DNA of 64,000 nt from Fictibacillus phosphorivorans (GCF_001619875.1 NZ_LRFC01000038.1:248001-312000), one strand, 5' to 3'; shown: positions 42,239 to 53,087, numbered from the stretch's first letter. Numbers and translations: made by a program. The notes: generated by a model not told the origin, from the sequence alone.

Positions 42239-43752
42239 ACACCTATCTTCTATCCATCTTGATTTTCTCCCCTTTGCTAGGTGTGCTCGTCCTTTTGTTT
42301 ACCCCTTCTCATGATGAGAAGTCTATTAAATGGATCGGGATCTTAGGAACGCTATTACCGCTAGGTACAGCACTTGTTACGCTGTCAGCTTTTCAAATGT
42401 CAGGTGAAGGTCTTCAGCTAGCTGAGAAATTTCAATGGGTATCTTACGAAGTCTTTCAATCAAAGGGGGATGTAAGCTATCCGATCTTTTATGAAGTTGG
42501 TGTGAACGGCCTATCGATGGTTCTCATCCTTTTAACATCAGTTGTGAGTGTGCTCGCCGCCATTGCGTCGTTCTCGATAAAAAAGGACTGGAAAAGTTAC
42601 TTTATTTTGTTCTTTTTGCTAGAGATAGGTATGCTTGGCGTTTTTGCCGCACAAAATTTATTCTTATTCTTTATTTTCTTTGAGATTACCCTTATTCCGA
42701 TGTTTTTCTTAATCGGACGATGGGGTTATCTAGAAAAAGAAAAAGCGGCATACAGCTTTTTGATCTATAACGGAGTGGGTTCCGCGATTCTCCTTATCGC
42801 GTTTGTAACGATGTTCATGAAGACGGGAACGATGAACTTTGAGCAGCTCGCTTACACGTTCTCTCTTCCGCAATCTGAGCTGAACCAGCTGAATATAACG
42901 AAGAATTTTAAGATGGGGATGCTGATCGCGCTCCTCGTTGCGTTTGCGGTTAAGCTGCCTGTGGCACCGCTGCATTCATGGATGGTTAGGGTCCACGTTC
43001 AAGCGCCGCCTCCGATTGTAATGATCCACTCAGGCATTCTTTTAAAAATTGGGGCGTACGGTTTAATCGTATTCGGTGCAGGACTTTTTCCCGATCAGTT
43101 TAAGTCGCTCGCGTTTGTAATCGGATTGTTCGGTGTGATCAACCTGCTTTACGGAGCGTTTTTAGCCATAACACAAAGAGATGTAAAACGCGTGTTAGCT
43201 TATTCATCCGTCTCTCACATGGGAATCGTGCTCATCGGGCTTGCCTCGGTAAACGAAGCAGGGATGACGGGAGCCGTATTCCAAGTCGTCTCTCACGGAT
43301 TGATCTCCGCGCTGTTGTTTTTCTTAGTGGGGGTTCTGTATGAACGAGCGGGCTCTTCTAATCTGAAAGATTTCGGAGGAGTGGCAAAAAAGATGCCGAT
43401 CTTCGCAGGTGTCATGCTCGCTGGAGGTCTCGCTTCATTAGGTCTTCCGGGAATGTCAGGCTTCATAAGCGAATTTATGGCGTTTTTAGGATTGTTTGAG
43501 AAGATGCCGGTGCTAGCCGCTATCGGAACACTAGGGTTGATACTAACAGCAGTCTACGTCTTGCGAGCGGTCTTAGCCATCACGTTTGGGGCTGAAAAAG
43601 AGTTACCGAATGCACGTGATCTCTCTTCAACAGAACGCATTCCGGCATTTATCTTGCTCGCGGCGATTTTGTTTATCGGAATCTATCCTGCTTGGTTAAG
43701 TGATATGCTCCGTCCAACATTAGATGTCATTCTGCTAGGGTTAGGGGGCTAA
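42235..43752 (+). CDS. nuoM: NADH-quinone oxidoreductase subunit M
   Basis: 505-residue antiporter-like proton pump subunit. FFEITLIPMFFLIGRWG, VKLPVAPLHSWMVRVHVQAP and VSHGLISALLFFLVGVLYER. Note MVRVHVQAPPP where most NuoM have LPDAHVEAPTA; still a recognisable helix, with changed residues in the loop. Coupled to nuoL. Confidence 0.96.
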   Translation: MNTYLLSILIFSPLLGVLVLLFTPSHDEKSIKWIGILGTLLPLGTALVTLSAFQMSGEGLQLAEKFQWVSYEVFQSKGDVSYPIFYEVGVNGLSMVLILLTSVVSVLAAIASFSIKKDWKSYFILFFLLEIGMLGVFAAQNLFLFFIFFEITLIPMFFLIGRWGYLEKEKAAYSFLIYNGVGSAILLIAFVTMFMKTGTMNFEQLAYTFSLPQSELNQLNITKNFKMGMLIALLVAFAVKLPVAPLHSWMVRVHVQAPPPIVMIHSGILLKIGAYGLIVFGAGLFPDQFKSLAFVIGLFGVINLLYGAFLAITQRDVKRVLAYSSVSHMGIVLIGLASVNEAGMTGAVFQVVSHGLISALLFFLVGVLYERAGSSNLKDFGGVAKKMPIFAGVMLAGGLASLGLPGMSGFISEFMAFLGLFEKMPVLAAIGTLGLILTAVYVLRAVLAITFGAEKELPNARDLSSTERIPAFILLAAILFIGIYPAWLSDMLRPTLDVILLGLGG

Positions 43753-43755
43753 GTC

Positions 43756-45294
43756 ATGGATTTAGATACATTGTTTTCTTTTGAGTGGGGCGTGATGTCT
43801 CCTGAATTTATTATTCTTGGCACAGCTACATTGTTATCCATCATCGATCTTTTCATGAAAAGGGAGTCGAGCAGAAAACCTCTGGCTTGGCTTGCAGGAG
43901 CGGGAGTTTTGGCTTCTCTCGTCGCCATTTTCATGCAGCTCGATCAAGACGTAACGTCGATTCTTTATGACACGTATAGACTCGACTCGTTTTCAAAAGC
44001 CTTTAAGATCCTTCTATTATTAGGAACATTGCTTGTGCTTGTCTTAGCGTCCAATTATAAAAAAGAAGACGTAGAAGAAAACCGCGGTGAGTTCTATTAT
44101 TTACTGCTTGCCGCATTATTAGGAGCCATGGTGATGGCTTCAAGTGCGGATCTGATCACATTGTTCGTCGGGCTGGAGCTTCTTTCTCTATCTTCTTACA
44201 TTATGGCGGGGCTTGAGCGGAAAAATAAGCGCAGCAACGAATCAGCGTTTAAGTATGTCGTTTCAGGCGGAATTGCAACGGCCATCACTTTATTTGGAAT
44301 GAGCTATATTTTCGGGCTGACAGGTGAAACGAACCTGTTCAGAATTGCCGAAAACATGGGGAACGTTGAACTGTTAAAGCACAGCTTCTTGATCGTCTTT
44401 GCATTTATCATCACATTTGCCGGTTTAACATTTAAAATCGCAGCTGCTCCCCTTCACATGTGGGCACCGGATGTTTATGAAGGGGCACCTGTTCCTGTAA
44501 CGGCTTTCTTAAGTGTCGTATCGAAAACAGCAGGCTTTGTGATCTTGCTGCGTGTGATCATCATCACCTTTATCGCGGCACCTGGGATCGGCAGTGAACC
44601 GCTTTTATTGCAAGTTCAGCCGTACGTCATGATTTTAGCGGCAGCAACCATGATCATCGGTAATGTGACAGCGCTCAGACAACGAAACATTAAACGAATG
44701 TTTGCATATTCTTCTATCGCTCAAGCTGGTTACATTTTAGTGCCGTTCGTTTCAAATTCGTCATTATTGTTTGAACTGATCTGGTTCTATCTGTTGGCTT
44801 ACTTGTTTATGAATATTGGAGCGTTTACCGTCATTCAATTGTTAACGAGTCAGGAAGGTTCGAACGATATCGGTGTTTTCCGCGGATTGTTCAAGCGTTC
44901 ACCATGGCTTGCTGTTCCGATGACCTTCTTTGTCTTGTCACTTGCGGGAATCCCTGTGACGGCTGGTTTTATCGGGAAGTTCGGAATCTTTATGGGCGCG
45001 CTTGGATTAGAACCCGCTCATTATTGGCTTGCAGCTGTAATGATGGCAACAACGCTCGTATCTTATGTTTACTACTTTAATATCATTGCAATCATGTTTT
45101 TCCGGGATGGAGATAGCGAAGGAAAGAGGGTTTCTGTTCCTGGAAGTATGGCAGCGGTGCTGGCGTTCTGTGCCGCATCCGTACTAATTTTAGGTATTAT
45201 GCCAGATCTCGCACTGGATTTCTTTTACGGAAATTTTGACGTAAACGAATTCTTTATGCAGATTGAAACCGAAGTTCATACGCATGATCATTGA
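43756..45294 (+). CDS. nuoN: NADH-quinone oxidoreductase subunit N
   Basis: 512-residue antiporter-like subunit, last gene of the operon. VGLELLSLSSYIMAGLERK, FKIAAAPLHMWAPDVYEGAP (pump lysine) and FVLSLAGIPVTAGFIGKF. C-terminus ends in an acidic, His-containing tail. ATG 43756. No nuoE, F or G follows, so this complex lacks the NADH-oxidising module; its electron donor is unknown. Confidence 0.97.
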   Translation: MDLDTLFSFEWGVMSPEFIILGTATLLSIIDLFMKRESSRKPLAWLAGAGVLASLVAIFMQLDQDVTSILYDTYRLDSFSKAFKILLLLGTLLVLVLASNYKKEDVEENRGEFYYLLLAALLGAMVMASSADLITLFVGLELLSLSSYIMAGLERKNKRSNESAFKYVVSGGIATAITLFGMSYIFGLTGETNLFRIAENMGNVELLKHSFLIVFAFIITFAGLTFKIAAAPLHMWAPDVYEGAPVPVTAFLSVVSKTAGFVILLRVIIITFIAAPGIGSEPLLLQVQPYVMILAAATMIIGNVTALRQRNIKRMFAYSSIAQAGYILVPFVSNSSLLFELIWFYLLAYLFMNIGAFTVIQLLTSQEGSNDIGVFRGLFKRSPWLAVPMTFFVLSLAGIPVTAGFIGKFGIFMGALGLEPAHYWLAAVMMATTLVSYVYYFNIIAIMFFRDGDSEGKRVSVPGSMAAVLAFCAASVLILGIMPDLALDFFYGNFDVNEFFMQIETEVHTHDH

Positions 45295-45315
45295 TGCTTT
45301 ATTCGCCTCTATTTG

Positions 45316-45533
45316 TAGCATGTGAAAGTGGTTGATTTCCGTTCCAGATACTCGCTTTCCGCGGGGCAGGCGGTGAGCCACATTTGTACGTTTCACGTAT
45401 AAGTGTCTCACCTGCCCACCTGTCCCGCAGGACAAGGAAGTCTACGGCAGCGACGCATCGCACGAAGAAAATTTGAAGTTCAATTTTCGAGGAGTCTCGC
45501 ATCTTACACTCCAATCAACTTGTCAAAGAAGTA
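45316..45533 (-). repeat. GC-rich dispersed palindromic repeat, copy 3, with internal module
   Basis: Reversed copy of the element at 6218 and 38873, placed directly after nuoN. Between GCGAGACTCCT and TCCTGCGGGAC it carries about 65 extra bases (about 45427-45496) with CGAAAATTGAACTTC and TTCGTGCGATGCGTCGCTGC; TCCT is present at both edges of the extra segment. Confidence 0.8.
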
Positions 45534-45569
45534 AATGAAAAAAACTTATGTAAGCTTCGGGTTAAAATC

Positions 45570-45616
45570 AGCTCATTGGGGTTCGCTAAAAATAGGAACC
45601 TTAATGAGCTTTTTTA
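45570..45616 (+). terminator. Terminator after nuoN
   Basis: AGCTCATTGGGGTTC (45570-45584) pairs with GAACCTTAATGAGCT (45596-45610) and a T-run follows. It lies beyond the dispersed repeat, so the nuo transcript would include the repeat. Confidence 0.8.
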
Positions 45617-45640
45617 AATGTAATTTTGGGTGAAAATCAG

Positions 45641-45735
45641 CTAACGTGAAATTATTGAGATTAACGTGAATAGATGGGGTGCTAACGTGAAATTATTGAG
45701 ATTAACGTGAATATATTGTGATTATCGTGAATATA
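45641..45735 (+). repeat. Phased array A7 (word TAACGTGAAT)
   Basis: AACGTG (last unit ATCGTG) begins at 45643, 45663, 45684, 45704 and 45724, steps of 20, 21, 20 and 20. Units alternate CTAACGTGAAATTATTGAGA and TTAACGTGAATAGATGG..., so the first two units look duplicated as a ~41-base block. It starts 25 bases after the terminator. From 45736 to 46050 I see no further feature. Confidence 0.78.
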
Positions 45736-46076
45736 ATTTGGCCGCCATTCAGTTGCTGCTTTTCCTGTCCGCTCCAGCTGGATAACAATCCGGTTATCCC
45801 TCTGAAAAATACATCCTTTCAAACTTCCAACAAACTTCAAAAATCCCCTCCAAAAATGAGTCGAAACTACCGTAACTTCTTATGTTTTCATTCGTCTAAT
45901 GAATATGAGACGACTGTCTAAACTTTTTTACAGATAATAGTCGTTACAACTTTTTGAACTTCTTGAAAGAAAGGGCTTTCAAAAGAAGTAACTAGGGAAA
46001 AAGTATCTATCTAAATTCACTGGAAAGATTTATGCTTAATATGTCGAAATATGTAATGAGGAGGTCAGACGTTTTT

Positions 46077-46310
46077 ATGATTCCAATCGGACAACAAGCT
46101 TTATTACATATCATCGTACATCTATTGTTTCTCGTTATTGCTTGGTGGGCATTGCAGGCAATCCACTTTGATAAATGGATCAAAAAAGGAAAGGTCATGC
46201 AAGCTAGAGTGTTATACATACTGCTAGTGATCAGTCTTGCGAGTATAGCGAGCGATTTTTTTCTGAAATATTTACAGTATTCCACTAATCTCAGCCAGTT
46301 ATTTGGGTAA
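46077..46310 (+). CDS. ywzB: DUF1146 membrane protein YwzB
   Basis: 77-residue membrane protein with two hydrophobic helices (HIIVHLLFLVIAWWALQAI and ARVLYILLVISLASIASDFF). Length and pattern fit DUF1146 (B. subtilis YwzB), found downstream of the ATP synthase operon and upstream of ywmB-murA in Bacillus. ATG 46077 is chosen with GAGGAGG twelve bases upstream; an earlier in-frame ATG overlaps that site. Function unknown. Confidence 0.85.
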   Translation: MIPIGQQALLHIIVHLLFLVIAWWALQAIHFDKWIKKGKVMQARVLYILLVISLASIASDFFLKYLQYSTNLSQLFG

Positions 46311-46417
46311 TGTAGAAGCGTTAACCAAAAACGGAATTGTCGGAATATGACTACAACTTCCACGGATATCCTCTGTCTCTTTGGCAACAATGAGAAATAG
46401 AGAGGATGTGCTGGGGA

Positions 46418-47164
46418 ATGAAAAAATGGACAATGACGATTACAGCGATTTTGCTTACAGTTATGATTACTTCTGGATATGCAAAAACAGACGAAAAAAC
46501 AAATGAAGTTACACATATAATAGACGTTTTAAAGGACAAGGGCGTTAAACCTGACAAATGGACGATGTATTTTCGTGGTCAAACAGGTTTTACATCTAAA
46601 GGACTAGGGTATTTAAAACAAGCAGAAGAGCTTAAACGTAATTATCCTGAATTTGACTGGGCGGTAACAGAAGATGAAGCCGGACATTATAAAATGAACG
46701 GGTCATTTGAACGTAATGACATCGGGGTTTCAGAGAAAATGACCATCATTACATACCCCCAAAAAGATCAATCTGCATCGTATTTTATTTATGCGGTTGA
46801 AGGACTTGTAAATACAACTCAAAATTGGAAAGAAATCCAGAACCTGATTGATCGCCGTGTTGAACAATCAGTAGGAGGAAATCCCAAAATTTTCTCTTGT
46901 GTTACCGGTACATACGGTGATAGAATTGTGGTTGATTTGTATTCGCAAGCAAATGAATTGGTACGCGCCTTTTCTGGTGTTTCTGTAGAGGAACTAAAAG
47001 AAGAGACGTTTGTGTCGCTTTCTGCATATACTGAGCAGTGGGAACAAGCGATTTATACCGGTCATCAACATAAAATGAATCTTCAGGTTGCACTGCGAAC
47101 TGAAGGATTGGGCAGTGAAACTACTGTCACAATTGGCACACCAATAATTACGTCTGAATATTAA
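46418..47164 (+). CDS. ywmB: YwmB family exported protein
   Basis: 248 residues with an N-terminal signal peptide (WTMTITAILLTVMITSGYAK). Resembles YwmB of B. subtilis, a protein with a TATA-box-binding-protein-like fold of unknown function that always lies upstream of murA and spoIID. Landmarks: NYPEFDWAVTEDEAGHYKMNGSF and FSCVTGTYGDRI. ATG 46418 is preferred (MKKW); an ATG at 46406 has a GAGG directly adjacent and remains possible. Confidence 0.85.
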   Translation: MKKWTMTITAILLTVMITSGYAKTDEKTNEVTHIIDVLKDKGVKPDKWTMYFRGQTGFTSKGLGYLKQAEELKRNYPEFDWAVTEDEAGHYKMNGSFERNDIGVSEKMTIITYPQKDQSASYFIYAVEGLVNTTQNWKEIQNLIDRRVEQSVGGNPKIFSCVTGTYGDRIVVDLYSQANELVRAFSGVSVEELKEETFVSLSAYTEQWEQAIYTGHQHKMNLQVALRTEGLGSETTVTIGTPIITSEY

Positions 47165-47194
47165 TATACAAATTGGACGCGGAGGGGAATATCG

Positions 47195-48508
47195 TTGGAA
47201 AAAATCATTGTCCGTGGTGGTAGGCGGTTAGAAGGCTCTGTTCGAGTTGAAGGAGCTAAGAATGCCGTACTTCCTGTCATCGCAGCATCCATTTTAGCGA
47301 GTCAAGGAAAGAGCACGATTAAAGATGTGCCAGCCCTTGCTGATGTGTTTACGATTAACGAAGTATTACGTTATTTAAATATTGATGTAGCATTTAATAA
47401 TGGAGAAATTTCTGTCGATGCTACAAGTGAATTAAAAACAGAAGCACCATTTGAGTATGTCCGTAAAATGAGAGCATCATTCCTCGTTATGGGACCGTTG
47501 CTTGCTCGTGTTGGACTATCTCGTATCGCACTTCCTGGAGGCTGCGCAATTGGGTCACGTCCGATCGACCAGCATCTAAAAGGATTTGAAGCGATGGGAG
47601 CTTCAGTTAAAATCGGGAACGGTTTTATCGAAGCAAAGATTGATGGCCGTCTGCAAGGTGCGAAGATTTATTTAGACTTCCCAAGTGTAGGTGCTACTGA
47701 GAACATCATGATGGCCGCAACACTTGCTGAAGGAACAACAATTATTGAAAACGCAGCAAAAGAACCAGAAATCGTGTGTCTAGCTAACTACTTGAATGCA
47801 ATGGGTGCAACAGTGATCGGTGCAGGAACTGGTACAATCCGTATCGTCGGTGCTGAAGAGCTTGTTGGTGCTGAGCATACTGTAGTTCCAGACCGTATTG
47901 AAGCAGGAACGTACATGGTAGCAGCAGCTATCACAGAAGGCGACGTATTGATCGAGAATGCAATCGCTGAACACCTGCGTCCTTTAATTGCAAAAATGGA
48001 AGAGATGGGTGTACACATTCAAGAAGAAGGAAACGGACTTCGTGTTCGCGGACCTCGTGAATTAAAGCCTGTTGATATTAAAACCATGCCACATCCAGGA
48101 TTCCCGACTGATCTTCAGTCGCAAATGATGGCGCTATTGCTTCGTGCAAACGGAACAAGCGTAATCACGGAAACTGTATTTGAAAACCGCTTCATGCACG
48201 TGGAAGAATTCCGCCGTATGAATGGTGATATTAAAATTGAAGGCCGTTCTTCCGTAATCAACGGACCTGTAAATCTGCAAGGTGCTGAGGTAGCTTCAAC
48301 TGACCTTCGCGCAGGTGCTGCTTTGGTACTTGCTGGGCTTGTCGCAGACGGTTACACACGTGTAACGGAACTCAAGCACATCGACCGTGGATATGTTGAT
48401 TTTACTGGAAAACTGGCTGCATTAGGTGCTGACATCGAGCGTGTGAACGAAGATGTGAAGACAACACCTGTAAATGAAGAGCAATCATTAAAAAGTAATT
48501 TAGCTTAA
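47195..48508 (+). CDS. murA: UDP-N-acetylglucosamine 1-carboxyvinyltransferase
   Basis: First committed enzyme of peptidoglycan synthesis, adding enolpyruvate from PEP to UDP-GlcNAc; target of fosfomycin. 437 residues. Lys22 in GAKNAVLP, catalytic Cys117 in [15 protein letters not shown] (a Cys, so the fosfomycin-sensitive form), and C-terminal [11 protein letters not shown]. Start TTG 47195 with GGAGGGGA upstream. By position it is the murAA paralogue. Confidence 0.97.
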   Translation: MEKIIVRGGRRLEGSVRVEGAKNAVLPVIAASILASQGKSTIKDVPALADVFTINEVLRYLNIDVAFNNGEISVDATSELKTEAPFEYVRKMRASFLVMGPLLARVGLSRIALPGGCAIGSRPIDQHLKGFEAMGASVKIGNGFIEAKIDGRLQGAKIYLDFPSVGATENIMMAATLAEGTTIIENAAKEPEIVCLANYLNAMGATVIGAGTGTIRIVGAEELVGAEHTVVPDRIEAGTYMVAAAITEGDVLIENAIAEHLRPLIAKMEEMGVHIQEEGNGLRVRGPRELKPVDIKTMPHPGFPTDLQSQMMALLLRANGTSVITETVFENRFMHVEEFRRMNGDIKIEGRSSVINGPVNLQGAEVASTDLRAGAALVLAGLVADGYTRVTELKHIDRGYVDFTGKLAALGADIERVNEDVKTTPVNEEQSLKSNLA

Positions 48509-48519
48509 TTTATACAGAG

Positions 48520-48566
48520 AAAGCTGACTTCAAGGTGCTTAATGTACCTTTGGAGTCAGCTTTTTT
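48520..48566 (+). terminator. Terminator of murA
   Basis: AAAGCTGACTTCAAGGT pairs imperfectly with ACCTTTGGAGTCAGCTTT, followed by a T-run. Confidence 0.88.
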
Positions 48567-48647
48567 GATGTGTTGGCGACATATATGAAACTAAAACGTG
48601 ACTTTTTGTATAAAATGATGACGGAAAATGAGACTGAAATACAGATG

Positions 48648-48765
48648 TGCGTGCGAATTAGACAAAGGTGCGCGTAAAAGGTGATTTAATGCGTGCAAAT
48701 GCGACTCAACCGCGTGCAACTCAGCTTAATCTGCGCGTAAACAAGCCTGCGCTGCGCGTCACCAA
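48648..48765 (+). repeat. Phased array A8 (word TGCGCGTAAA / TGCGTGCAAA)
   Basis: Words TGCGTGCGAA, TGCGCGTAAA, TGCGTGCAAA, CGCGTGCAAC, TGCGCGTAAA and TGCGCGTCAC begin at 48648, 48669, 48690, 48711, 48732 and 48753; all five steps are exactly 21. The variable half differs in every unit. It starts 82 bases after the murA terminator. Confidence 0.82.
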
Positions 48766-48854
48766 CATTTTGCCGAGTAAGGTGCTCAAGTTCACCGACA
48801 TAAATGCATGACTCTGTACGATCAACACCCTGAAAAAAGTTTTAAAGTGAAATA

Positions 48855-48880
48855 GTTTATTCAATATGCTGTTCGGGAAA
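48855..48880 (+). promoter_or_regulatory. Candidate SigB promoter
   Basis: GTTTAT (48855-48860), 14-base spacer, GGGAAA (48875-48880), close to the SigB consensus GTTTAA-N12-15-GGGWAW. It lies 53 bases before a gene whose Listeria relative (lmo0937 type) is known as a SigB-dependent stress gene. Confidence 0.6.
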
Positions 48881-48932
48881 TCTATACCTATAACTAAACA
48901 TATCAATTTTTCTTAGGAAGGATGTCGAGCTC

Positions 48933-49079
48933 ATGCTTTGGACCATTATCGGGATATTAGTCGTTCTCTGGTTATTAGGTGTCATCTTTAAAGTAGCAGG
49001 CGGTATTATTCATATCTTACTCGTCATCGCATTGATCGTCTTTGTATTAAACTTTATAAAAGGCAGGAAAACAAAATAG
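48933..49079 (+). CDS. Lmo0937-type small membrane protein
   Basis: 48 residues: MLWTIIGILVVLWLLGVIF, VAGGIIHILLVIALIVFVLN and a basic tail FIKGRKTK. Two hydrophobic helices around a GG hinge. Matches the DUF5670/lmo0937 family of small general-stress membrane proteins. ATG 48933 follows GGAAGGATG. Likely under SigB control. Confidence 0.85.
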   Translation: MLWTIIGILVVLWLLGVIFKVAGGIIHILLVIALIVFVLNFIKGRKTK

Positions 49080-49083
49080 CTTT

Positions 49084-49115
49084 AGAAAAAGTCGGCTGAG
49101 ATTGCCGGCTTTTTT
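49084..49115 (+). terminator. Terminator of the small membrane protein gene
   Basis: AAAAGTCGGCTGAGATTGCC with GGCTTTTTT: short GTCGGC/GCCGGC stem followed by T6. Confidence 0.7.
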
Positions 49116-49130
49116 GTTGCCATTAACCGG

Positions 49131-49232
49131 TTAGGTGCGAGACTTGTAATAGATGATGTCACAGAGAAAGACCCCGTCCACCCCTCGAAAGCGAAACCAC
49201 CTTGAAGCAGAGACAAGAGCATGCATGATCAA
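49131..49232 (+). repeat. Second decayed remnant of the GC-rich dispersed repeat
   Basis: Keeps TAGGTGCGAGACT, ACCCCTCGAAAGCGAAACC and ACCTTGAAGCAGAGA in the order of the element at 38873, with most of the centre lost. The rest of the gap to the protease gene is very AT-rich with no gene. Confidence 0.45.
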
Positions 49233-49352
49233 TATTTACAATGATTTGTAATTTTTAGTAAAAAACACCCATTTTATTGAAAAAATACTTTAAATTAGTA
49301 CCTTATAATCAAAATTTTTAAAATAGTTTGAAAATAAAATAAAAGATGCTAA

Positions 49353-51074
<1,722 letters not shown>

Positions 51075-51086
51075 ATCATAATGAAG

Positions 51087-51118
51087 AAACCCTGATCTTT
51101 GAAGATCGGGGTTTTTTT
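51087..51118 (+). terminator. Terminator of npr
   Basis: AAACCCTGATCTT / AAGATCGGGGTTT stem followed by a T-run. Confidence 0.88.
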
Positions 51119-51124
51119 GAGCCA

Positions 51125-51739
51125 TTACAATCCATTCACCGCCAATTTTCCAAGGGGACCATTTTCATCAATGATGTTTTGTAAGTCAAAAACAGAGATC
51201 GGAAACATCGGAAAACCGTACGCATATGCCGTTAGGTCATAAAGCTGAAAATAGATCACGAGTGCTTTATCGGCAATGTAATAATCTTGGTTGGGGCTGA
51301 TGGATTTAAAGGGTTCAAGCGTATCGATCTGCCGCGATTTGATTTGAACTTTTATAAGGCGATTCAACACTTCAACATAGTTTGCGCCAGGTTTAAATAG
51401 ATCCTTCAACTGATAGGTTCTGCCCGTTGTAAGGTCCCACGTCTCTGATTTAATATACGTCATGCCGTGAGCGGCCATAGGCGTATAAGCATAGTTTAGA
51501 AAACCAATGCTCAAAATGTTTTGCTCGTTTGTTTTTACAGCAAATTCTCCGTACATACCTGGGCGAGCTTCAGGGTTTTGCATTTGCTGAAGCTGCTGAT
51601 TGATCTGGATGATCTGCTGATTGACCTGTTGCTGAATACGCGGATTGATGCGTCCTTCGATCTGCGGATAATAGATCTTAATGTTGCCAGGTGCATACGT
51701 AAGCGTTCGGACCAATACAGGCGGCTGAAAACTGTCCAT
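51125..51739 (-). CDS. DUF3298-type protein
   Basis: 204 residues from ATG 51739 (AAGGGGTGA upstream). RTLTYAPGNIKIYYPQIEG and the long Gln-rich helix NPRIQQQVNQQIIQINQQLQ, then SIGFLNYAYTPMAAHGMTYI and LTTGRTYQLKDLFKPGANYV and ALVIYFQLYDLTAYAYGFPM. This is the DUF4163-DUF3298 pattern of RsiV and PdaC C-terminal domains, here without a signal peptide or membrane anchor. Some family members bind lysozyme or cell wall; no function can be assigned. Convergent with npr. Confidence 0.82.
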   Translation of the reverse strand: MDSFQPPVLVRTLTYAPGNIKIYYPQIEGRINPRIQQQVNQQIIQINQQLQQMQNPEARPGMYGEFAVKTNEQNILSIGFLNYAYTPMAAHGMTYIKSETWDLTTGRTYQLKDLFKPGANYVEVLNRLIKVQIKSRQIDTLEPFKSISPNQDYYIADKALVIYFQLYDLTAYAYGFPMFPISVFDLQNIIDENGPLGKLAVNGL

Positions 51740-51933
51740 GCTGTTCACCCCTTCGCGCTGATCATCTCTTCATTTTATGCTGAGAATGGTCTGTCTCAGT
51801 CTCTGAAGCAAAACTTGTAAATCTGGAATAAGAACAGCACATTTCAATTGTAAAAATGCTAGTTTCAAGTTCTAAAGCCCGGCTTTTTTGTATAAGTTGT
51901 ATGGTAGAAAACAATATAGGAGGGCATTGGAAC

Positions 51934-52974
51934 GTGAATGTAAAAATCAAGCCGCTGATCTGGATTCTAGCTATTTTTGTCGCTATCATCGTCCTGCTTC
52001 CCACGATACTCGTACTACCATTTTCGTCAGCACCTCCTGAATGGAAAGAAGAGAAAGCAGTGCATCCGTCTGAGAGAATGCTAGCTTTGGAAATTCCTCA
52101 CTCAGACATTGTCGTCCCTGTTTTCAGAAAGTCCATGGATACGGTCGAGAACATCCCTTTAGAAGAGTATGTGGCAGGTGTGGTCGCATCTGAAATGCCA
52201 GCAAACTTTGAGCTCGAAGCACTGAAAGCACAAGCATTAACAGCAAGAACCTTTATTGTAAAAGCCCTATTAAACCGAGGAAAAGATGATAGTTTGCCAG
52301 AAGGAGCCGTTGTGTCAGACACCGTAATGCATCAGGTGTATAAAGGAAACAAGGAGCTAGAAACCCTTTGGGAAGATGATTTTGACGAAAAAATAGAAAA
52401 AATCATCAAAGCGGTCTCTGAAACAAAAGGACAGATTCTAACCTATGAAGGAGACCCCATCCAAGCAAGTTTCTTCTCCACGAGCAATGGGTTTACAGTT
52501 AATTCTGAAGACTATTGGAAAAACAAATACCCGTATTTAAGAAGTGTTGAAAGTCCGTGGGATAAAGAAGAATCACCAAAATACACGGAGACCATTCAGC
52601 TTCCAGTGAGTACGGTAGAACAAAAACTCGGTGTTTCACTTTCAAAGAACGGTAAGATCGGAAAAGTCGTCGAAACAACGAGCGGGAAACGAATCGGGAA
52701 ACTCTTGATCGGTAAAAAAGAGTTTACCGGAAAAGAGATAAGAGAAAAGCTGGAGCTGCGTTCAACAGATTTCCAAATGGAGAAAAAAGGTAAGCAGGTC
52801 AGCATTACGACGCGCGGCTACGGACACGGAGTGGGACTGAGCCAATACGGAGCGAACGGAATGGCGAAAGAGGGCAAGACGTACAAAGAGATCGTTCACT
52901 ATTATTATAAAGGAATTGAGATCACTGATTATAAGCCGATCGCTGACAAAGGCCTCGCTTATCAGCCTCAGTAA
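51934..52974 (+). CDS. spoIID: Stage II sporulation protein D
   Basis: Mother-cell membrane-anchored lytic transglycosylase that drives engulfment together with SpoIIM and SpoIIP. 346 residues. GTG 51934 is chosen with GGAGGG upstream. One N-terminal membrane helix (residues ~6-29), then the SpoIID domain with catalytic Glu in EYVAGVVASEMP, ALKAQALTARTFI, FFSTSNGFTVNSEDYW and GYGHGVGLSQYGANGMA. Follows murA in B. subtilis; here npr and two other genes intervene. Confidence 0.97.
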   Translation: MNVKIKPLIWILAIFVAIIVLLPTILVLPFSSAPPEWKEEKAVHPSERMLALEIPHSDIVVPVFRKSMDTVENIPLEEYVAGVVASEMPANFELEALKAQALTARTFIVKALLNRGKDDSLPEGAVVSDTVMHQVYKGNKELETLWEDDFDEKIEKIIKAVSETKGQILTYEGDPIQASFFSTSNGFTVNSEDYWKNKYPYLRSVESPWDKEESPKYTETIQLPVSTVEQKLGVSLSKNGKIGKVVETTSGKRIGKLLIGKKEFTGKEIREKLELRSTDFQMEKKGKQVSITTRGYGHGVGLSQYGANGMAKEGKTYKEIVHYYYKGIEITDYKPIADKGLAYQPQ

Positions 52975-52983
52975 ATTGTGTGT

Positions 52984-53026
52984 AAATTGTAGGGGGTCTG
53001 TCCCGGGGACAGACCCCCTACAATTT
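52984..53026. repeat. Long perfect palindrome of the GGGGTCTG type
   Basis: 20-base arm (52984-53003, AAATTGTAGGGGGTCTGTCC), three-base centre, complementary arm 53007-53026. It lies ten bases after the spoIID stop. Same kind as 317-343 and 59100-59114. No T-run; would form a cruciform or very stable RNA hairpin. Confidence 0.85.
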
Positions 53027-53052
53027 CATTCAACTCAATTTAACCATATCTC

Positions 53053-53087
53053 AACCGCATTGTGCTCTAAGCATGATGCGGTTTTTT
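53053..53087 (+). terminator. Terminator of spoIID
   Basis: AACCGCATT with GATGCGGTT (one mismatch) and six T. Confidence 0.8.
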
